A stretch of DNA of 64,000 nt from Gammaproteobacteria bacterium LSUCC0096 (GCA_008087055.1 VIEA01000002.1:272764-336763), one strand, 5' to 3'. Shown: positions 37,247 through 46,660, counted from the first letter of the stretch. A program made the numbers and translations. Notes: a model not told the origin generated them from the letters alone.

Positions 37247-39412
37247 TTAGATGCTTTGTTTTAGCTCAAGGCGGCGACGATGCAAAACAGGCTCAGTGTA
37301 CCCGTTGGGTTGCTCGACACCTTTGAGAACGAGATCAAGCGCTGCTTGGAATGCAACAGACTGATCGTAGTTTGGTGCCATTGGACGGTATTCAGGATCA
37401 CTTGCGTTTTGCCCATCCACAACTTTAGCCATCCGCTCCATTGTTTCGCGGACCTGTGCTTCATTTGTAATGCCGTGAGTCAACCAGTTGGCGATATGCT
37501 GTGAGCTGATTCGAAGCGTTGCTCGATCTTCCATCAACCCAACGTTGTTGATGTCTGGAACCTTCGAGCATCCGACACCCTGATCCACCCAGCGAACAAC
37601 ATAACCAAGTATACCTTGGGCGTTGTTGTCGAGTTCCGCCTGAATTTCTTCTGCGGACCAATTTGGGTTATCTGCAACAGGAATAGTTAAGATGTCATCG
37701 ACGCTGTTACGACGAGTGCCTTTCAATTCGTCTTGACGAGCAAATACGTCCACCTTGTGATAGTGCATCGCGTGCAGTGTGGCTGCCGTTGGTGATGGGA
37801 CCCATGCAGTATTGGCACCTGACATCGGATGTCCGATCTTCTGCTCGATCATGTCCGCCATTAAGTCAGGCATTGCCCACATGCCTTTACCGATTTGAGC
37901 TTTACCCTGAAGGCCGCACTCAAGACCGATATCCACGTTCCAGTTTTCGTAAGCGCCGATCCAGGTCGACTTCTTCATATCGCCCTTACGAATCATTGGG
38001 CCTGCTTGCATTGATGTATGCATCTCATCACCGGTGCGATCGAGGAATCCGGTGTTGATGAAGACAACGCGCTCAGAAGCGGCGTTGATGCACGCTTTGA
38101 GGTTCACTGTTGTACGGCGTTCCTCATCCATGATGCCCATTTTGACTGTATAGCGCGGCAGATCGAGTAGGTCTTCGATGGCTCCGAACAAACGGTTGGC
38201 GAAACCCACTTCTTCTGGTCCGTGCATTTTTGGTTTAACAATGTACACAGAGCCCGCACGTGAGTTTTTATTCTCAGACCGTTTCAAATCATGGATGGCG
38301 ATGAGTACAGTGAAAATGCCGTCTAAAATCCCTTCAGGGACTTCCTTGCCATCTTTGTCCAAAATCGCTTCGTTAGTCATCAGGTGGCCGACGTTTCGAA
38401 CGAACATCAATGCTCGGCCAGGAAGTGTGACTGTGCCACCGTTTGCCCCGATATACTGACGATCTGCATTGAGCGTTCGGGTAAATGACTTGCCACCCTT
38501 CGATACGGTCTCAGACAGGTCGCCTTTCATCAGGCCAAGCCAATTTTTATAGACAACCACTTTGTCTTCAGCATCAACGGCTGCAACAGAGTCTTCACAG
38601 TCCATGATGGTGGTCAGTGCTGACTCCATGAGAATGTCTTTGACCCCAGCTGCGTCGCTTTGGCCTACAGGCGTAGATGCATCGATTTGGATTTCAAAGT
38701 GTAAGCCATTGTGCACAAGAACGATGGCTGTTGGTGCTGACGCGTCGCCAGTGTAGCCAACGAGCTGGTCATTGTTTTTAAGACCTGTCGTTCCAGAGGC
38801 GGTCGTCGCGACTAGCCTGCCACCATCAATTGCGTACCCGGTGACATCAGAGTGGCTACCAGAAGCCAAAGGCGCTGATTCATCAAGGAATTGCTTCGCG
38901 AAGGCAATGACTTTGTTACCGCGTACCGGGTTGTAGGATGAGCCCGCTTCGGCACCGCCCTCAGATGAAATTGCGTCCGTACCATAGAGCGCATTGTAGA
39001 GGCTGCCCCAGCGCGCATTGGCTGCGTTCAACGCATAGCGCGCATTCATTACGGGTACAACGAGCTGAGGTCCTGCTGTTGTCGCAACTTCTGGGTCGAC
39101 GTTATTTGTAGAGACAGAGACATTTTGTGGTTCAGGCAATAAGTAGCCAATTTCTTCCAGGAATGCTTTGTACTCAGCCGCGTCATGCGCTTGGCCACGA
39201 CGCGCTTTGTGGAAGGCGTCAATTTTTTCCTGAATGACATCGCGCTTTGCGACCAGCTCCCGGTTAACGGGAGCAAGTTCGTGAATCAACGAATCAACGC
39301 CGGCCCAAAACTGCGATGCGTCAATGCCGGTTCCTGGAATCGCTTGGTCATTGATAAAGTGATAAAGCGCTGTTGCAACCTGGAGGCCGCCGCACGCTGT
39401 GCGATCTGTCAT
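37247..39412 (-). CDS. glcB: Malate synthase G
   Basis: A 721-residue monomeric malate synthase, the usual length for isoform G. Features include [35 protein letters not shown], the [15 protein letters not shown] and [18 protein letters not shown] catalytic stretches, and [16 protein letters not shown]. It joins glyoxylate and acetyl-CoA to malate. The ATG at 39412 has GGAGA upstream and matches the family start; 19 more in-frame codons do not. No isocitrate lyase is in the window, so glyoxylate could come from glycolate or an isocitrate lyase encoded elsewhere. Confidence 0.95.
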   Translation of the reverse strand: MTDRTACGGLQVATALYHFINDQAIPGTGIDASQFWAGVDSLIHELAPVNRELVAKRDVIQEKIDAFHKARRGQAHDAAEYKAFLEEIGYLLPEPQNVSVSTNNVDPEVATTAGPQLVVPVMNARYALNAANARWGSLYNALYGTDAISSEGGAEAGSSYNPVRGNKVIAFAKQFLDESAPLASGSHSDVTGYAIDGGRLVATTASGTTGLKNNDQLVGYTGDASAPTAIVLVHNGLHFEIQIDASTPVGQSDAAGVKDILMESALTTIMDCEDSVAAVDAEDKVVVYKNWLGLMKGDLSETVSKGGKSFTRTLNADRQYIGANGGTVTLPGRALMFVRNVGHLMTNEAILDKDGKEVPEGILDGIFTVLIAIHDLKRSENKNSRAGSVYIVKPKMHGPEEVGFANRLFGAIEDLLDLPRYTVKMGIMDEERRTTVNLKACINAASERVVFINTGFLDRTGDEMHTSMQAGPMIRKGDMKKSTWIGAYENWNVDIGLECGLQGKAQIGKGMWAMPDLMADMIEQKIGHPMSGANTAWVPSPTAATLHAMHYHKVDVFARQDELKGTRRNSVDDILTIPVADNPNWSAEEIQAELDNNAQGILGYVVRWVDQGVGCSKVPDINNVGLMEDRATLRISSQHIANWLTHGITNEAQVRETMERMAKVVDGQNASDPEYRPMAPNYDQSVAFQAALDLVLKGVEQPNGYTEPVLHRRRLELKQSI

Positions 39413-39508
39413 AGTGTCTCTCCGCAAATGATCTGTGGGGGAATTATCAGACCGCAAAAGGTAGCACACAATTGGTTACGCTTCCAAAAAATGGAAGCAA
39501 TTTTCATT

Positions 39509-39844
39509 TTATGCTTTTTTCAGAAATTCGCTTTTCAGCATCATCGGCCCGAGTTCGGTTTTGCAGTCGATATCATGGTCTCCGTCGACGATGCGGATAT
39601 TCTTTATTTTTGTGCCGACTTTGAGCACGGATGATGTACCGCGCACCTTTAAATCTTTAATTAATGTAACGGTGTCTCCGTCATTGAGCACGGTGCCATT
39701 CGCATCGCGAACTTGGCGTTCATCTGCGTCTGTTAAGAGGTCATTTTCGTTCCACTCATGGCCGCAGTCTGTACAAAACCATGAAACTGTATCCGTGTAG
39801 GTATTTGGTTGTTGGCATGCAGGGCAAATTGGGTTCGATTCCAT
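39509..39844 (-). CDS. PhnA/YjdM family zinc-ribbon protein
   Basis: A 111-residue protein. The N-terminal zinc ribbon has two cysteine pairs (CPAC and CTDC, about residues 8-30), followed by the PhnA domain (DGDTVTLIKDLKVRGTSSVLKVGTKIKNIRIVDGDHDIDCK). The family was named for alkylphosphonate genes, but most members stand alone and their function is not settled. Phosphonoacetate hydrolase is a different protein that shares the PhnA name. No phn genes are adjacent. Confidence 0.9.
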   Translation of the reverse strand: MESNPICPACQQPNTYTDTVSWFCTDCGHEWNENDLLTDADERQVRDANGTVLNDGDTVTLIKDLKVRGTSSVLKVGTKIKNIRIVDGDHDIDCKTELGPMMLKSEFLKKA

Positions 39845-39907
39845 TCGAGGCCTTCCTTCGTTGATTTTTAGTTCGAGAATTCTCGTAATTTTTTGCCGAG
39901 TGAAAGT

Positions 39908-40255
39908 TCAATATTTAGAAGTTAAGCAATTGTTCGGGAGTTGAATTCCATCCCAGCCATTCGCTATGAACTGTCGAATATTCTGATGATCATGGCCTGT
40001 TGGATTGGCGCTTACCGCACGGAAATGTTCAGCAAAGCAGTGTAAGGTCTCGGTTTCGTTAAGGCTATTAAGTCGGGCAAAGGAAAACACTTTAGCCGAT
40101 CCTTGATTCTCTGACGCTTGGTTCGTTACCTCACCATTTACGAACGCTGATGGAGTGTGATCGTAGTGCGTATCGATCAGGTCGATCACCTCAGCGAATT
40201 GGATCTTTTCAGGGGTTGTTCGCAGTCTTTCTAGAAAGATTGTGATGTCATTCAT
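39908..40255 (-). CDS. HopJ family protein
   Basis: A 115-residue protein with the HopJ pattern: IQFAEVIDLIDTHYDHTPSAFVNGEVTNQA, then GSAKVFSFARLN, ETLHCFAEHFRAV and NIRQFIANGWDGI. The family name comes from a Pseudomonas type III effector, yet homologues occur widely in bacteria and plants without such secretion systems. No secretion genes are nearby, so a housekeeping cytoplasmic role is likelier. Confidence 0.85.
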   Translation of the reverse strand: MNDITIFLERLRTTPEKIQFAEVIDLIDTHYDHTPSAFVNGEVTNQASENQGSAKVFSFARLNSLNETETLHCFAEHFRAVSANPTGHDHQNIRQFIANGWDGIQLPNNCLTSKY

Positions 40256-40291
40256 TAAACGCTAGCCCTTTTGGATTTGCTTGTTTGAATT

Positions 40292-40317
40292 AAAAAGGCG
40301 CCCGACAGGCGCCTTTT
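40292..40317 (-). terminator. Rho-independent terminator after tmRNA
   Basis: GGCGCC and GGCGCC pair around a short loop, with AAAA and TTTT on the flanks, so the hairpin can end transcription on both strands. On the minus strand it follows the tmRNA 3' end by 7 bases. Confidence 0.88.
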
Positions 40318-40324
40318 CTTCGTG

Positions 40325-40684
40325 TGGTGGAGACGGCGGGATTTGAACCCGCGTCCGTCAGTCCGCTGCCAAACGCTCTACATGCTTAGTCGCGTTTTTG
40401 AATTTAAGTCGGGCTCTCCCAACGCACAGGGATCACCTTTCCGAGTCCAGTTAAAAGTTTAGCTTCTCAACCCCGAACACAGCGTTGAAGCGAGTCTCTG
40501 TTTCGAACCCTGTTGATGAAGACCAGAGACGATCCCCACCCAGGGTCTAGCTTAAGCTGCTAGAGCGTAGTTTTCGTCGTTGGCAGTTATAGCTAACGAG
40601 TCCACAGTTGGGTTAACGAGCACTGTAGAACTACTCGGCATGCACATTTGGTTTTGTAACCGGCGTCGAATCCATATCGTCCCC
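40325..40684 (-). ncRNA. ssrA: tmRNA (ssrA)
   Basis: About 360 bases. The 5' end GGGGACG pairs with CGTCTCC of the 3' end, followed by A and encoded CCA. The tRNA-like T arm (GCGGG-TTCAAAT-CCCGC) is present. The internal frame reads A-NDENYALAA-stop, a typical gammaproteobacterial degradation tag. It rescues stalled ribosomes with SmpB, whose gene is two genes upstream. The 5' 54 bases overlap the end of the lysE frame on the same strand. A -10-like GATACT (minus strand, 40694-40699) sits 9 bases upstream of the mature 5' end and may give tmRNA its own promoter inside lysE. Confidence 0.96.
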
Positions 40685-41317
40685 GAACCACATAGTATCG
40701 ACTAATTCGACGAGATTTGAAATCTCTTGCGTCAAAATCCAGATGCCGGATGTCATTAATCCGACCCCGATGAGTCGATTGATGACCTGAATACGGCCTC
40801 CTTCAAGTGCGTTTTTGAGTGCTGTGCCGGCGAGCGCCACACCGATATATACCAGTGCATCAATGCTTCCGGCGAGGGCGCCCATCGCAATCTGTGTATT
40901 GAGCGTGTGCTTCGGATCCACAAAGGGTCCGAATACTGCTAAGAAGAATACAAGCACCTTAGGGTTGACGATTGCGATCGAAAAGCCCGCGATAAAGCCA
41001 CCCTGTGTCCTTAATGTATCAGGTAAAGGGATGGCTCCGGCTGTGATCAGTTGATATCCAAAATAGCATAGCAGTCCAATTCCGAGCACGGTCAGGGCAA
41101 TTGTGAGTTCGGGCAGGGCGATGAGAAGAGCAGATAGACCAAAAACTGTGGTCAGAGCGAATACCGTGATGCCAAGGCCGTGACCAAGGGCGCCACTGAC
41201 ACCGACGGCCGTACCTCGACTTGCCGACATAGATAAAATGAGTAGCCAAGAAATACCGGGAGACGCAGCTCCGGCAAGACACAGGAGTGTGAGTTTGATC
41301 CAGTCTACTTCAGCCAT
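40631..41317 (-). CDS. LysE/RhtB family exporter whose 3' end runs into tmRNA
   Basis: A 228-residue membrane protein with about six helices. It has the family's N-terminal AASPGISWLLILSMSASRGTAVGVSGALGHGLG and central AGFSIAIVNPKVLVFFLAVFGPFVDP. These proteins export amino acids or related metabolites. Typical members have about 205-210 residues; the extra tail (LVELVDTMWFGDDMDSTPVTKPNVHAE) is partly encoded by the first 54 bases of tmRNA. The start overlaps the smpB stop by one base (TAATG). Processing of tmRNA should remove the 3' end of this message. Confidence 0.88.
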   Translation of the reverse strand: MAEVDWIKLTLLCLAGAASPGISWLLILSMSASRGTAVGVSGALGHGLGITVFALTTVFGLSALLIALPELTIALTVLGIGLLCYFGYQLITAGAIPLPDTLRTQGGFIAGFSIAIVNPKVLVFFLAVFGPFVDPKHTLNTQIAMGALAGSIDALVYIGVALAGTALKNALEGGRIQVINRLIGVGLMTSGIWILTQEISNLVELVDTMWFGDDMDSTPVTKPNVHAE

Positions 41318-41793
41318 TAGCGGACTCGGTGACGAACTGCTCGCTGTTTTTCAATATTCCATTCGCGATCACGAATCGTATCGCGCTTGTCGTGTTGTTT
41401 CTTGCCGCGAGCAAGCCCAATTTTGATTTTGACAAGCGGGCCTTTCCAATACATTTCAAGCGGCACGCATGCATGGCCTTTCTGACTCAGTTCGCCGTGG
41501 ATTGTTGCGAGCTCTTTTTTATGTAAAAGAAGTTTTCGACTTCGAACCGGGTCAGCAATTACGTGAGTTGAGGCTGACTCCAAGGGTGTAATTTGAGCAT
41601 TAAGCAAGTAAGCCTCACCATTTCGAATAATGACGTAGGTATCGCTTAGATTCGCTTTTCCAGCCCGAATCGATTTCACTTCCCAACCGTGAAGCTGCAA
41701 GCCAGCCTCGAATGTTTCGTCGATGTGGTAGTCAAAACGGGCTCGCTTATTTTGAGCGATTTGATTGCTATTACTGTTCGATTTTTTGGCCAT
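41317..41793 (-). CDS. smpB: SsrA-binding protein SmpB
   Basis: A 158-residue RNA-binding protein. It has the OB-fold core [38 protein letters not shown] and the C-terminal [23 protein letters not shown] tail that enters the ribosomal mRNA channel. The ATG at 41793 begins the MAKK start typical of SmpB; 12 more in-frame codons lack support. It is first in smpB-lysE-ssrA and is transcribed away from ratA. Confidence 0.96.
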   Translation of the reverse strand: MAKKSNSNSNQIAQNKRARFDYHIDETFEAGLQLHGWEVKSIRAGKANLSDTYVIIRNGEAYLLNAQITPLESASTHVIADPVRSRKLLLHKKELATIHGELSQKGHACVPLEMYWKGPLVKIKIGLARGKKQHDKRDTIRDREWNIEKQRAVRHRVR

Positions 41794-41847
41794 GGCGGGC
41801 GACTTTACGTATATTTGCCGTTTCGTCAAACGGCGATTGAGGAATTG

Positions 41848-42282
41848 ATGCCGAAAATTACGAGATCAGCCCTAGTGTCTCACACTCCAGAGCAAATGTT
41901 TGAACTGGTAAACGACTTTGCCCGCTATCCAGAGTTTTTACCTTGGTGCGGCGCTGCACGAGTGCTTGAATCCACAGGCGCAGCGATTGTGGGTGAGCTC
42001 TCGATCCAAAAGGGCTCCATTCGGCAATCATTCACCACAAAAAACACCCTGACGCCCCCTGAGCGAATCGACCTATCACTAGTTGATGGGCCTTTTAAGT
42101 CGCTGTCTGGACATTGGCGTTTTGAGTCTGTCGGTGAAGATGCGTGTCGTGTGAGTCTCGATCTTGAATTTGAATTTGCAGGTAAATTAATCGCGATGGC
42201 AATTGGCGCTGTGTTCTCGCAAATCGCTGGAAGCCTGGTTGATGCATTCTGTGATCGCGCTGATCAGTTGTATGGTCGGTAA
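41848..42282 (+). CDS. ratA: RatA/YfjG, START-domain toxin-antitoxin-like protein
   Basis: A 144-residue START/polyketide-cyclase-like protein. [34 protein letters not shown] and [14 protein letters not shown] are highly characteristic. Homologues relate to Coq10 (ubiquinone binding); E. coli RatA was reported to block 70S ribosome assembly. GAGGA lies 5 bases before the ATG. It is divergent from smpB and followed two bases later by rnfH, the conserved gammaproteobacterial arrangement. Confidence 0.92.
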   Translation: MPKITRSALVSHTPEQMFELVNDFARYPEFLPWCGAARVLESTGAAIVGELSIQKGSIRQSFTTKNTLTPPERIDLSLVDGPFKSLSGHWRFESVGEDACRVSLDLEFEFAGKLIAMAIGAVFSQIAGSLVDAFCDRADQLYGR

Positions 42283-42284
42283 AT

Positions 42285-42575
42285 ATGAAAGTACAAGTCG
42301 TTTACGCGAAGCCTGATCGACAGTATGTGGTTGATTTGGATGTTCCAGAAGATACGACAGTCTTTCAGGCTGCAGAACTGTCCGGTTTTGCGACACAGTT
42401 CCCAGAAATTGATTTAGAAACGATTCCGATGGGCATTTTTGGCGTTCGTATTAAAACGGCCACCACCACGACCCTTCATCCGGGCGATCGGGTGGAGTTG
42501 TATCGATCTTTAATAGCGGATCCGAAGGAGAACCGCCGGACTCGCGCTGAATCTCAGAAACTCGATCGTTCTTAA
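42285..42575 (+). CDS. rnfH: RnfH/RatB family ubiquitin-like protein
   Basis: A 96-residue beta-grasp protein (UPF0125). MKVQVVYAKPDRQYVVDLDVPEDTTVFQAAELSG and MGIFGVRIK...LHPGDRVELYRSLIADPKENRR are typical. Function is unclear. Its last 125 bases are overlapped, on the opposite strand, by the end of bamE. Confidence 0.9.
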   Translation: MKVQVVYAKPDRQYVVDLDVPEDTTVFQAAELSGFATQFPEIDLETIPMGIFGVRIKTATTTTLHPGDRVELYRSLIADPKENRRTRAESQKLDRS

Positions 42576-42846
42576 AATTCACGATCAAATAGGTGTTTTG
42601 TTGCACCTCTCCATCAAAATCGATGCGCTCGAGATAAATCCAGCGGTTCGGATTAAATGTGTTCACAGTGATTGGCGAACCAAGTAGGAACTGCACCTGA
42701 TCTCTTGTCATTCCGGCTTCTAAACGCTCGACACGCTCAGGAATCAGTTGATTACCTTGCTTCACAGGATTTTTGTGGACACCAGGGAAACTACAGCCTG
42801 TGAGCACGATGGCAGCAATAAGAACGTGAATCGAAATCAGTCGCAT
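42451..42846 (-). CDS. bamE: Outer-membrane assembly lipoprotein BamE
   Basis: A 131-residue lipoprotein. The signal peptide ends in a lipobox LTGC (about residues 15-18). GNQLIPERVERLEAGMTRDQVQFLLGSPI and the WIYLERI and YLIVNFKNDRVSEI strands are BamE hallmarks. It helps the Bam complex insert outer-membrane proteins. The ATG at 42846 begins the lipoprotein signal. The C-terminal tail (about 35 residues, ending GSWWWPF) lies over the rnfH end, an unusually long 125-base convergent overlap. Confidence 0.92.
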   Translation of the reverse strand: MRLISIHVLIAAIVLTGCSFPGVHKNPVKQGNQLIPERVERLEAGMTRDQVQFLLGSPITVNTFNPNRWIYLERIDFDGEVQQNTYLIVNFKNDRVSEIQRESGGSPSDPLLKIDTTPPDRPDEGSWWWPF

Positions 42847-42911
42847 CAATATCTTCCTGAGGAATTTCTTGGCAGAATGATAAAGATGCCTAGCCATAGA
42901 GTCCATTGATC

Positions 42912-43334
42912 ATGCAATACGAAACAGATGAATTAAAAAAAGCCGGTCTCAAAGCAACCTTGCCGAGGATCCACGTGCTGCAGCTGTTGCTCTCAAATGA
43001 AGGTGAACATATGTCGGCTGAAGTTGTTTACCGCAAGCTCCATGAGTCTGGAGTGGACGTCAATTTGGCGACAATCTACCGCGTATTGACTCAATTTGAA
43101 GAAGCGGGCCTTGTGGAGCGTCATCAGTTTGACGCGACCACCAGCGTATTTGAGTTAAAGCCTGATGATCATCACGACCATATGGTTTGCGTTCGTTGTC
43201 ATCAGGTCATCGAATATGTCAGTCCTGAGATCGAAGCACTGCAAGAAAAAATTGCCAAGGACCACGGCTGTGAAATTGTCGATCACACGCACATAATCTA
43301 TGTCACCTGCCCTGAATGTTCGGTGAAGAAGTAA
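42912..43334 (+). CDS. fur: Ferric uptake regulator Fur
   Basis: A 140-residue metalloregulator. The N-terminal winged helix (GLKATLPRIHVLQLLL, NLATIYRVLTQFEEAGLVERH) is followed by the metal-binding part (HHDHMVCVRCHQVIEY and CPEC). With Fe2+ it represses iron-uptake genes. The ATG at 42912 is preferred over the TTG at 42906. It is divergent from bamE, the common arrangement in gammaproteobacteria. Confidence 0.96.
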   Translation: MQYETDELKKAGLKATLPRIHVLQLLLSNEGEHMSAEVVYRKLHESGVDVNLATIYRVLTQFEEAGLVERHQFDATTSVFELKPDDHHDHMVCVRCHQVIEYVSPEIEALQEKIAKDHGCEIVDHTHIIYVTCPECSVKK

Positions 43335-44299
43335 TGGGATCGAGTCCTCTCCTTGATCCCAGCGTTCTATTCTTCATCTTGGGCTTATTTGCGGGCCTTG
43401 TTCGATCCAATCTTGAAATACCAAGTGCGATTGCACGATTTTTATCTCTTTATCTTCTAATGGCTCTTGGTCTCAAGGGCGGCTTTTCACTTGCTGAGAG
43501 TGGTTTTAATCCTGAGATCTTGAGAGATCTCATATTCGCGGTGGGGCTTGCGCTCATTATTCCATTTGCGAGCTTCGTGGTGCTAAAGCGCGTTATTAAC
43601 CCATTGGACGCATTGGCGATTTCTGCGACATACGGCTCCGTCTCTGCGGTGACTTTTATTACTGCCACGCAGTTTTTAGAAACCAATGGTCTCCAGTATG
43701 GCGGTCATATGGCGGCAGCAATGGCCTTGATGGAATCGCCGGCGATCATTTTTGCCATTTTAATGGCGAATCTGTATCGCACGCAGGAAGCTCGCCAAGA
43801 GCACCAAGGATTTTTGATCGTGTTGAAGGAGTCATTCACAGAAGGCGCGCAGATTTTGTTGTTGGGTGCCATGGTCATTGGGATGATTACAGGGGCATCT
43901 GGTAAAACGATCATGGATCCATTTACCGGCATGATCTTCAAAGGCATGTTGGCGTTCTTTTTACTCGACATGGGTGTAGCGACAGCGAAACGACTCGCTG
44001 ATTTACGTGATGTACCCAAGCGACTGGCGTTTTACGGGGTGCTCGCGCCGATCGCCCATGCATCGATCGCACTTTTGCTCGCATGGGTTGGTGGATTATC
44101 GGCAGCTAACGCGACATTGCTGGCGGTTCTCGCTGGGTCTGCTTCATACATCGCGGTCCCTGCAGTTCTCAAGCATGCATTGCCTGAATCCAATCCGAGC
44201 TTGTACCTTGGGCTATCACTCGGACTCACATTCCCGTTCAATATTATTGTAGGAATCCCGCTCTATCACTGGGCAGCGAATTGGTTGATTGGTGGTTAA
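43334..44299 (+). CDS. SbtA-like sodium-dependent bicarbonate transporter family
   Basis: A 321-residue membrane protein with about ten helices in two related halves (LLDPSVLFFILGLFAGLVRSNLEIP, then GLKGGFSLAESG; and second-half AVLAGSASYIAVPAVLKHALPESNPSLYLGLSLGLTFPFNIIVGIP). This matches the SbtA family, which imports bicarbonate with sodium in cyanobacteria. Heterotroph members are poorly studied. It starts with TAATG overlap on the fur stop, so it is likely co-transcribed with fur. No PII-like SbtB gene is adjacent. Confidence 0.88.
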   Translation: MGSSPLLDPSVLFFILGLFAGLVRSNLEIPSAIARFLSLYLLMALGLKGGFSLAESGFNPEILRDLIFAVGLALIIPFASFVVLKRVINPLDALAISATYGSVSAVTFITATQFLETNGLQYGGHMAAAMALMESPAIIFAILMANLYRTQEARQEHQGFLIVLKESFTEGAQILLLGAMVIGMITGASGKTIMDPFTGMIFKGMLAFFLLDMGVATAKRLADLRDVPKRLAFYGVLAPIAHASIALLLAWVGGLSAANATLLAVLAGSASYIAVPAVLKHALPESNPSLYLGLSLGLTFPFNIIVGIPLYHWAANWLIGG

Positions 44300-45954
44300 T
44301 CTTTCAGCAAATCCATCGCAGCCTGGCGCGTGCTCTCAGTAATTGAGTGCCCACCCAGCATGCGGGCGATTTCATCAATTCGGTCATCACGTGACAAGAG
44401 TCGCGCTTGCGATACGGTGATGTCTTCGTCCGACTGTTTCTGCACATGGAGATGCTGATCTGCTTGCCCTGCGACTTGCGGCTGGTGAGTCACAACAAGC
44501 ACCTGCGCATTTCGTGCTAACTCAGTCAGCAGTTCACCGACTTTTGCTGCTGTCTTGCCGCCGATACCCACATCCACTTCATCGAACACCAGCGTTGGCG
44601 TAGCGAGTCTGGTTGCCGTGATCACCTGAATTGCAAGACTCACGCGAGAGAGTTCGCCGCCAGACGCGATTTTTGACAGTGGTCCACCCTGTTGCCCAGG
44701 GTTTGGTTGGAAGAAAAACTGAACGGATTCGGCTCCAGTTGTGGTTAGTGTTTCATTTGGGATTAAGCGGATATCAAGACGCGCATGTTCCATTCCAAGA
44801 TCAGGGAAATTAGCTGTGACTTCACGAGATAATTGCTCAGCAGCCGAAGATCGAATGCGCGTTAATTCAGCAGCTTTTTGCTGAGCCGTGGCTTCAAGCT
44901 CGATCACTTTTTGTTCGAGCATTGGGATCCGATCACTTGCTTCGGCAATGCCTTCCAGGCGAGAGACTAAATTCTGGTGATGCTGGACTAGCTCTTCTGG
45001 CTCAACCTTATGTTTTCTGGCGAGCTGAAAGACTTGTGCGAGGCGCTCTTCCACAAATTGGAGACGCTCTGGATCAAGATCGAACTGGTCGCGCGCATGC
45101 TGAATTTCGCTCTTAGCTTCGCCAAGTGCAATGGCAGCTTGATCGAGAAGCTCAGATGCATTGCTAAGGCCCGCGTGCCCATCAGCAATATGACTGACGT
45201 CAGAAGCAAGCTTTTCCGCGTGGCTAATGAGTCCGCCCGCGTCGTCTCCCGATAAGAGTGTGAGTGCCTGTTCTGTGACACGAATAAAGGTGTCACCTGA
45301 TGCGAGTTGGCGCTGCTCTTGGTCGAGTTGCTCAAATTCACCCTCTTGTAGGTTAAATGCGTTGAGCTCTTCAACCTGGAAACCAAGGAGCTCCCTTTCG
45401 GCGTCTGCTTTTGACGCATCTGCTTTTAAAGTATTTAACGCGGCTAAAGTCTCCATCCATTCCTTAAAAGCGAGGCTTGAGCGACCACGTGCTGCACCCT
45501 GATCTGCGTAGTCATCGAGTAGTTCGAGTTGATGCTTCGTTTGGAGCAGTTTCTGGTTTGCATGTTGTGTGTGCATCAATACAAGCTGCTCTGACAATTC
45601 TTTCAACTGAGAAGTCGAAATTGGCGTACCGTTCACATAGGCTTTTGAACGACCTTCTGATGTCAGAGTGCGTCTCAAGACCAATTCATCGTCTTGATCC
45701 AATTCGTTGTCCGTCAGCCAAACTTTTGCATGAGGCAGTCTTTCGATATCAAATTCGGCAATAATTTGGGCTCGCTCAGTGCCTGCGCGCACAAGTCCCG
45801 CATCAGCGCGAGCCCCCAGAGCCAATTCGAGCGCATCGAGAATCAACGATTTACCCGCACCCGTGTCACCGGTTACAGCGATACAGCCGCCAGTCAGTTC
45901 AAGATCGACTGAGGCTAAAGTAGCTAAATTTTGAACATTCAGTTGTAAGAGCAT
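44296..45954 (-). CDS. recN: DNA repair protein RecN
   Basis: A 552-residue SMC-like ATPase. It has Walker A in GDTGAGKSLILDALELALG (about residues 28-46), coiled-coil arms in the middle, the signature ASGGELSRVSLAIQV and Walker B TLVFDEVDVGIGG near the C-terminus. It acts in double-strand break repair. MLLQLNVQNLATL at 45954 is the family start. Although recN is SOS-controlled in many relatives, I see no LexA box between it and the divergent grpE. Confidence 0.95.
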   Translation of the reverse strand: MLLQLNVQNLATLASVDLELTGGCIAVTGDTGAGKSLILDALELALGARADAGLVRAGTERAQIIAEFDIERLPHAKVWLTDNELDQDDELVLRRTLTSEGRSKAYVNGTPISTSQLKELSEQLVLMHTQHANQKLLQTKHQLELLDDYADQGAARGRSSLAFKEWMETLAALNTLKADASKADAERELLGFQVEELNAFNLQEGEFEQLDQEQRQLASGDTFIRVTEQALTLLSGDDAGGLISHAEKLASDVSHIADGHAGLSNASELLDQAAIALGEAKSEIQHARDQFDLDPERLQFVEERLAQVFQLARKHKVEPEELVQHHQNLVSRLEGIAEASDRIPMLEQKVIELEATAQQKAAELTRIRSSAAEQLSREVTANFPDLGMEHARLDIRLIPNETLTTTGAESVQFFFQPNPGQQGGPLSKIASGGELSRVSLAIQVITATRLATPTLVFDEVDVGIGGKTAAKVGELLTELARNAQVLVVTHQPQVAGQADQHLHVQKQSDEDITVSQARLLSRDDRIDEIARMLGGHSITESTRQAAMDLLKD

Positions 45955-45965
45955 TTGTTTGTCTG

Positions 45966-45993
45966 TTGAAACTTGCGGATATGACCTTATACA
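45966..45993 (+). promoter_or_regulatory. Promoter of the grpE-dnaK-dnaJ operon
   Basis: TTGAAA (45966-45971), a 16-base spacer, and TATACA (45988-45993) form a good sigma-70 match. The sequence GTTGAAAC also resembles a sigma-32 -35 element, but no CCCCAT-like -10 follows. It lies 53 bases upstream of grpE, between it and divergent recN. Confidence 0.5.
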
Positions 45994-46045
45994 TGCGTTT
46001 CCGTAGAGAGTGTAGCTCACTCACGGTAGAAACAAGGAGGAGATT

Positions 46046-46660
46046 ATGGCTGACGAAAAATCACCAGTAGATGAAGACGTCATGAAAGACACAGCGGATG
46101 CGTCGGAAACTCAAGATGAAACACCCAATGATGAAGTCACGGAAGAAAATGCTGTTCTGGATGAAGAGGCTGGGGTTGAAACCGGTGCAATGGATGACGG
46201 TGATTCAGCCAGTCTAGAGACTCAAGTTGAGGAACTCAAAGAGGCGTTAATTCGTTCGCATGCCGATCTGCAAAATGTTCGGCGGCGCGCTGAGCGCGAT
46301 GTCGAAAATGCGCATAAATATGCCGTCGAGAGATTCGTGAAAGATCTGCTTGCTGTCCTCGATTCGATGGACCGGGCTCTCGAGCTTGCTGAGACGACCG
46401 AAGGTTTCGATGCTGCGATGCTCGAGGGTACTCAGATGACTCATAAGCTACTACTTGATACGGCGGCTAAACATGGTGTTGAGCCAATCAATCCTGTCGG
46501 TGAAGCATTTGATCCGCAAGAGCATCAGGCAATGAGCATGGTCGAGTCAGCTGATCACGAGCCGAATACCGTGATGGCTGTGATGCAGAAAGGCTACAAA
46601 TTAGAAGGCCGAGTGATTCGCGCAGCGATGGTTATGGTGACTAAGGCTGCTTCGAACTAA
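46046..46660 (+). CDS. grpE: Nucleotide exchange factor GrpE
   Basis: A 204-residue protein. A long acidic N-terminal tail (about 60 residues, many D and E) is followed by a coiled coil (LKEALIRSHADLQNVRRRAERDVENAHKYAVERFVKDLLAVLDSMDRALE) and the C-terminal wing (NPVGEAFDPQEHQAMSMV, then GYKLEGRVIRAAMVMV). It releases ADP from DnaK. A strong AAGGAGGAG ribosome-binding site precedes the ATG. It is followed by dnaK 84 bases on. Confidence 0.96.
   Translation: MADEKSPVDEDVMKDTADASETQDETPNDEVTEENAVLDEEAGVETGAMDDGDSASLETQVEELKEALIRSHADLQNVRRRAERDVENAHKYAVERFVKDLLAVLDSMDRALELAETTEGFDAAMLEGTQMTHKLLLDTAAKHGVEPINPVGEAFDPQEHQAMSMVESADHEPNTVMAVMQKGYKLEGRVIRAAMVMVTKAASN

Noticed and set aside
39509..39844. 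PhnA as phosphonoacetate hydrolase
   Set aside because: The zinc-ribbon PhnA/YjdM family is distinct from that enzyme and no phosphonate genes are nearby.
39908..40255. HopJ protein as a type III secreted effector
   Set aside because: No type III secretion genes are near and the family is widespread in non-pathogens.
40322..40400. Separate tRNA gene at the T-arm-like sequence near 40340
   Set aside because: It is the 3' part of tmRNA; the matching 5' end is at 40684.
45955..46045. LexA box in front of recN
   Set aside because: Searched the divergent recN/grpE gap by eye on both strands; no CTGT-N8-ACAG-like sequence was found.
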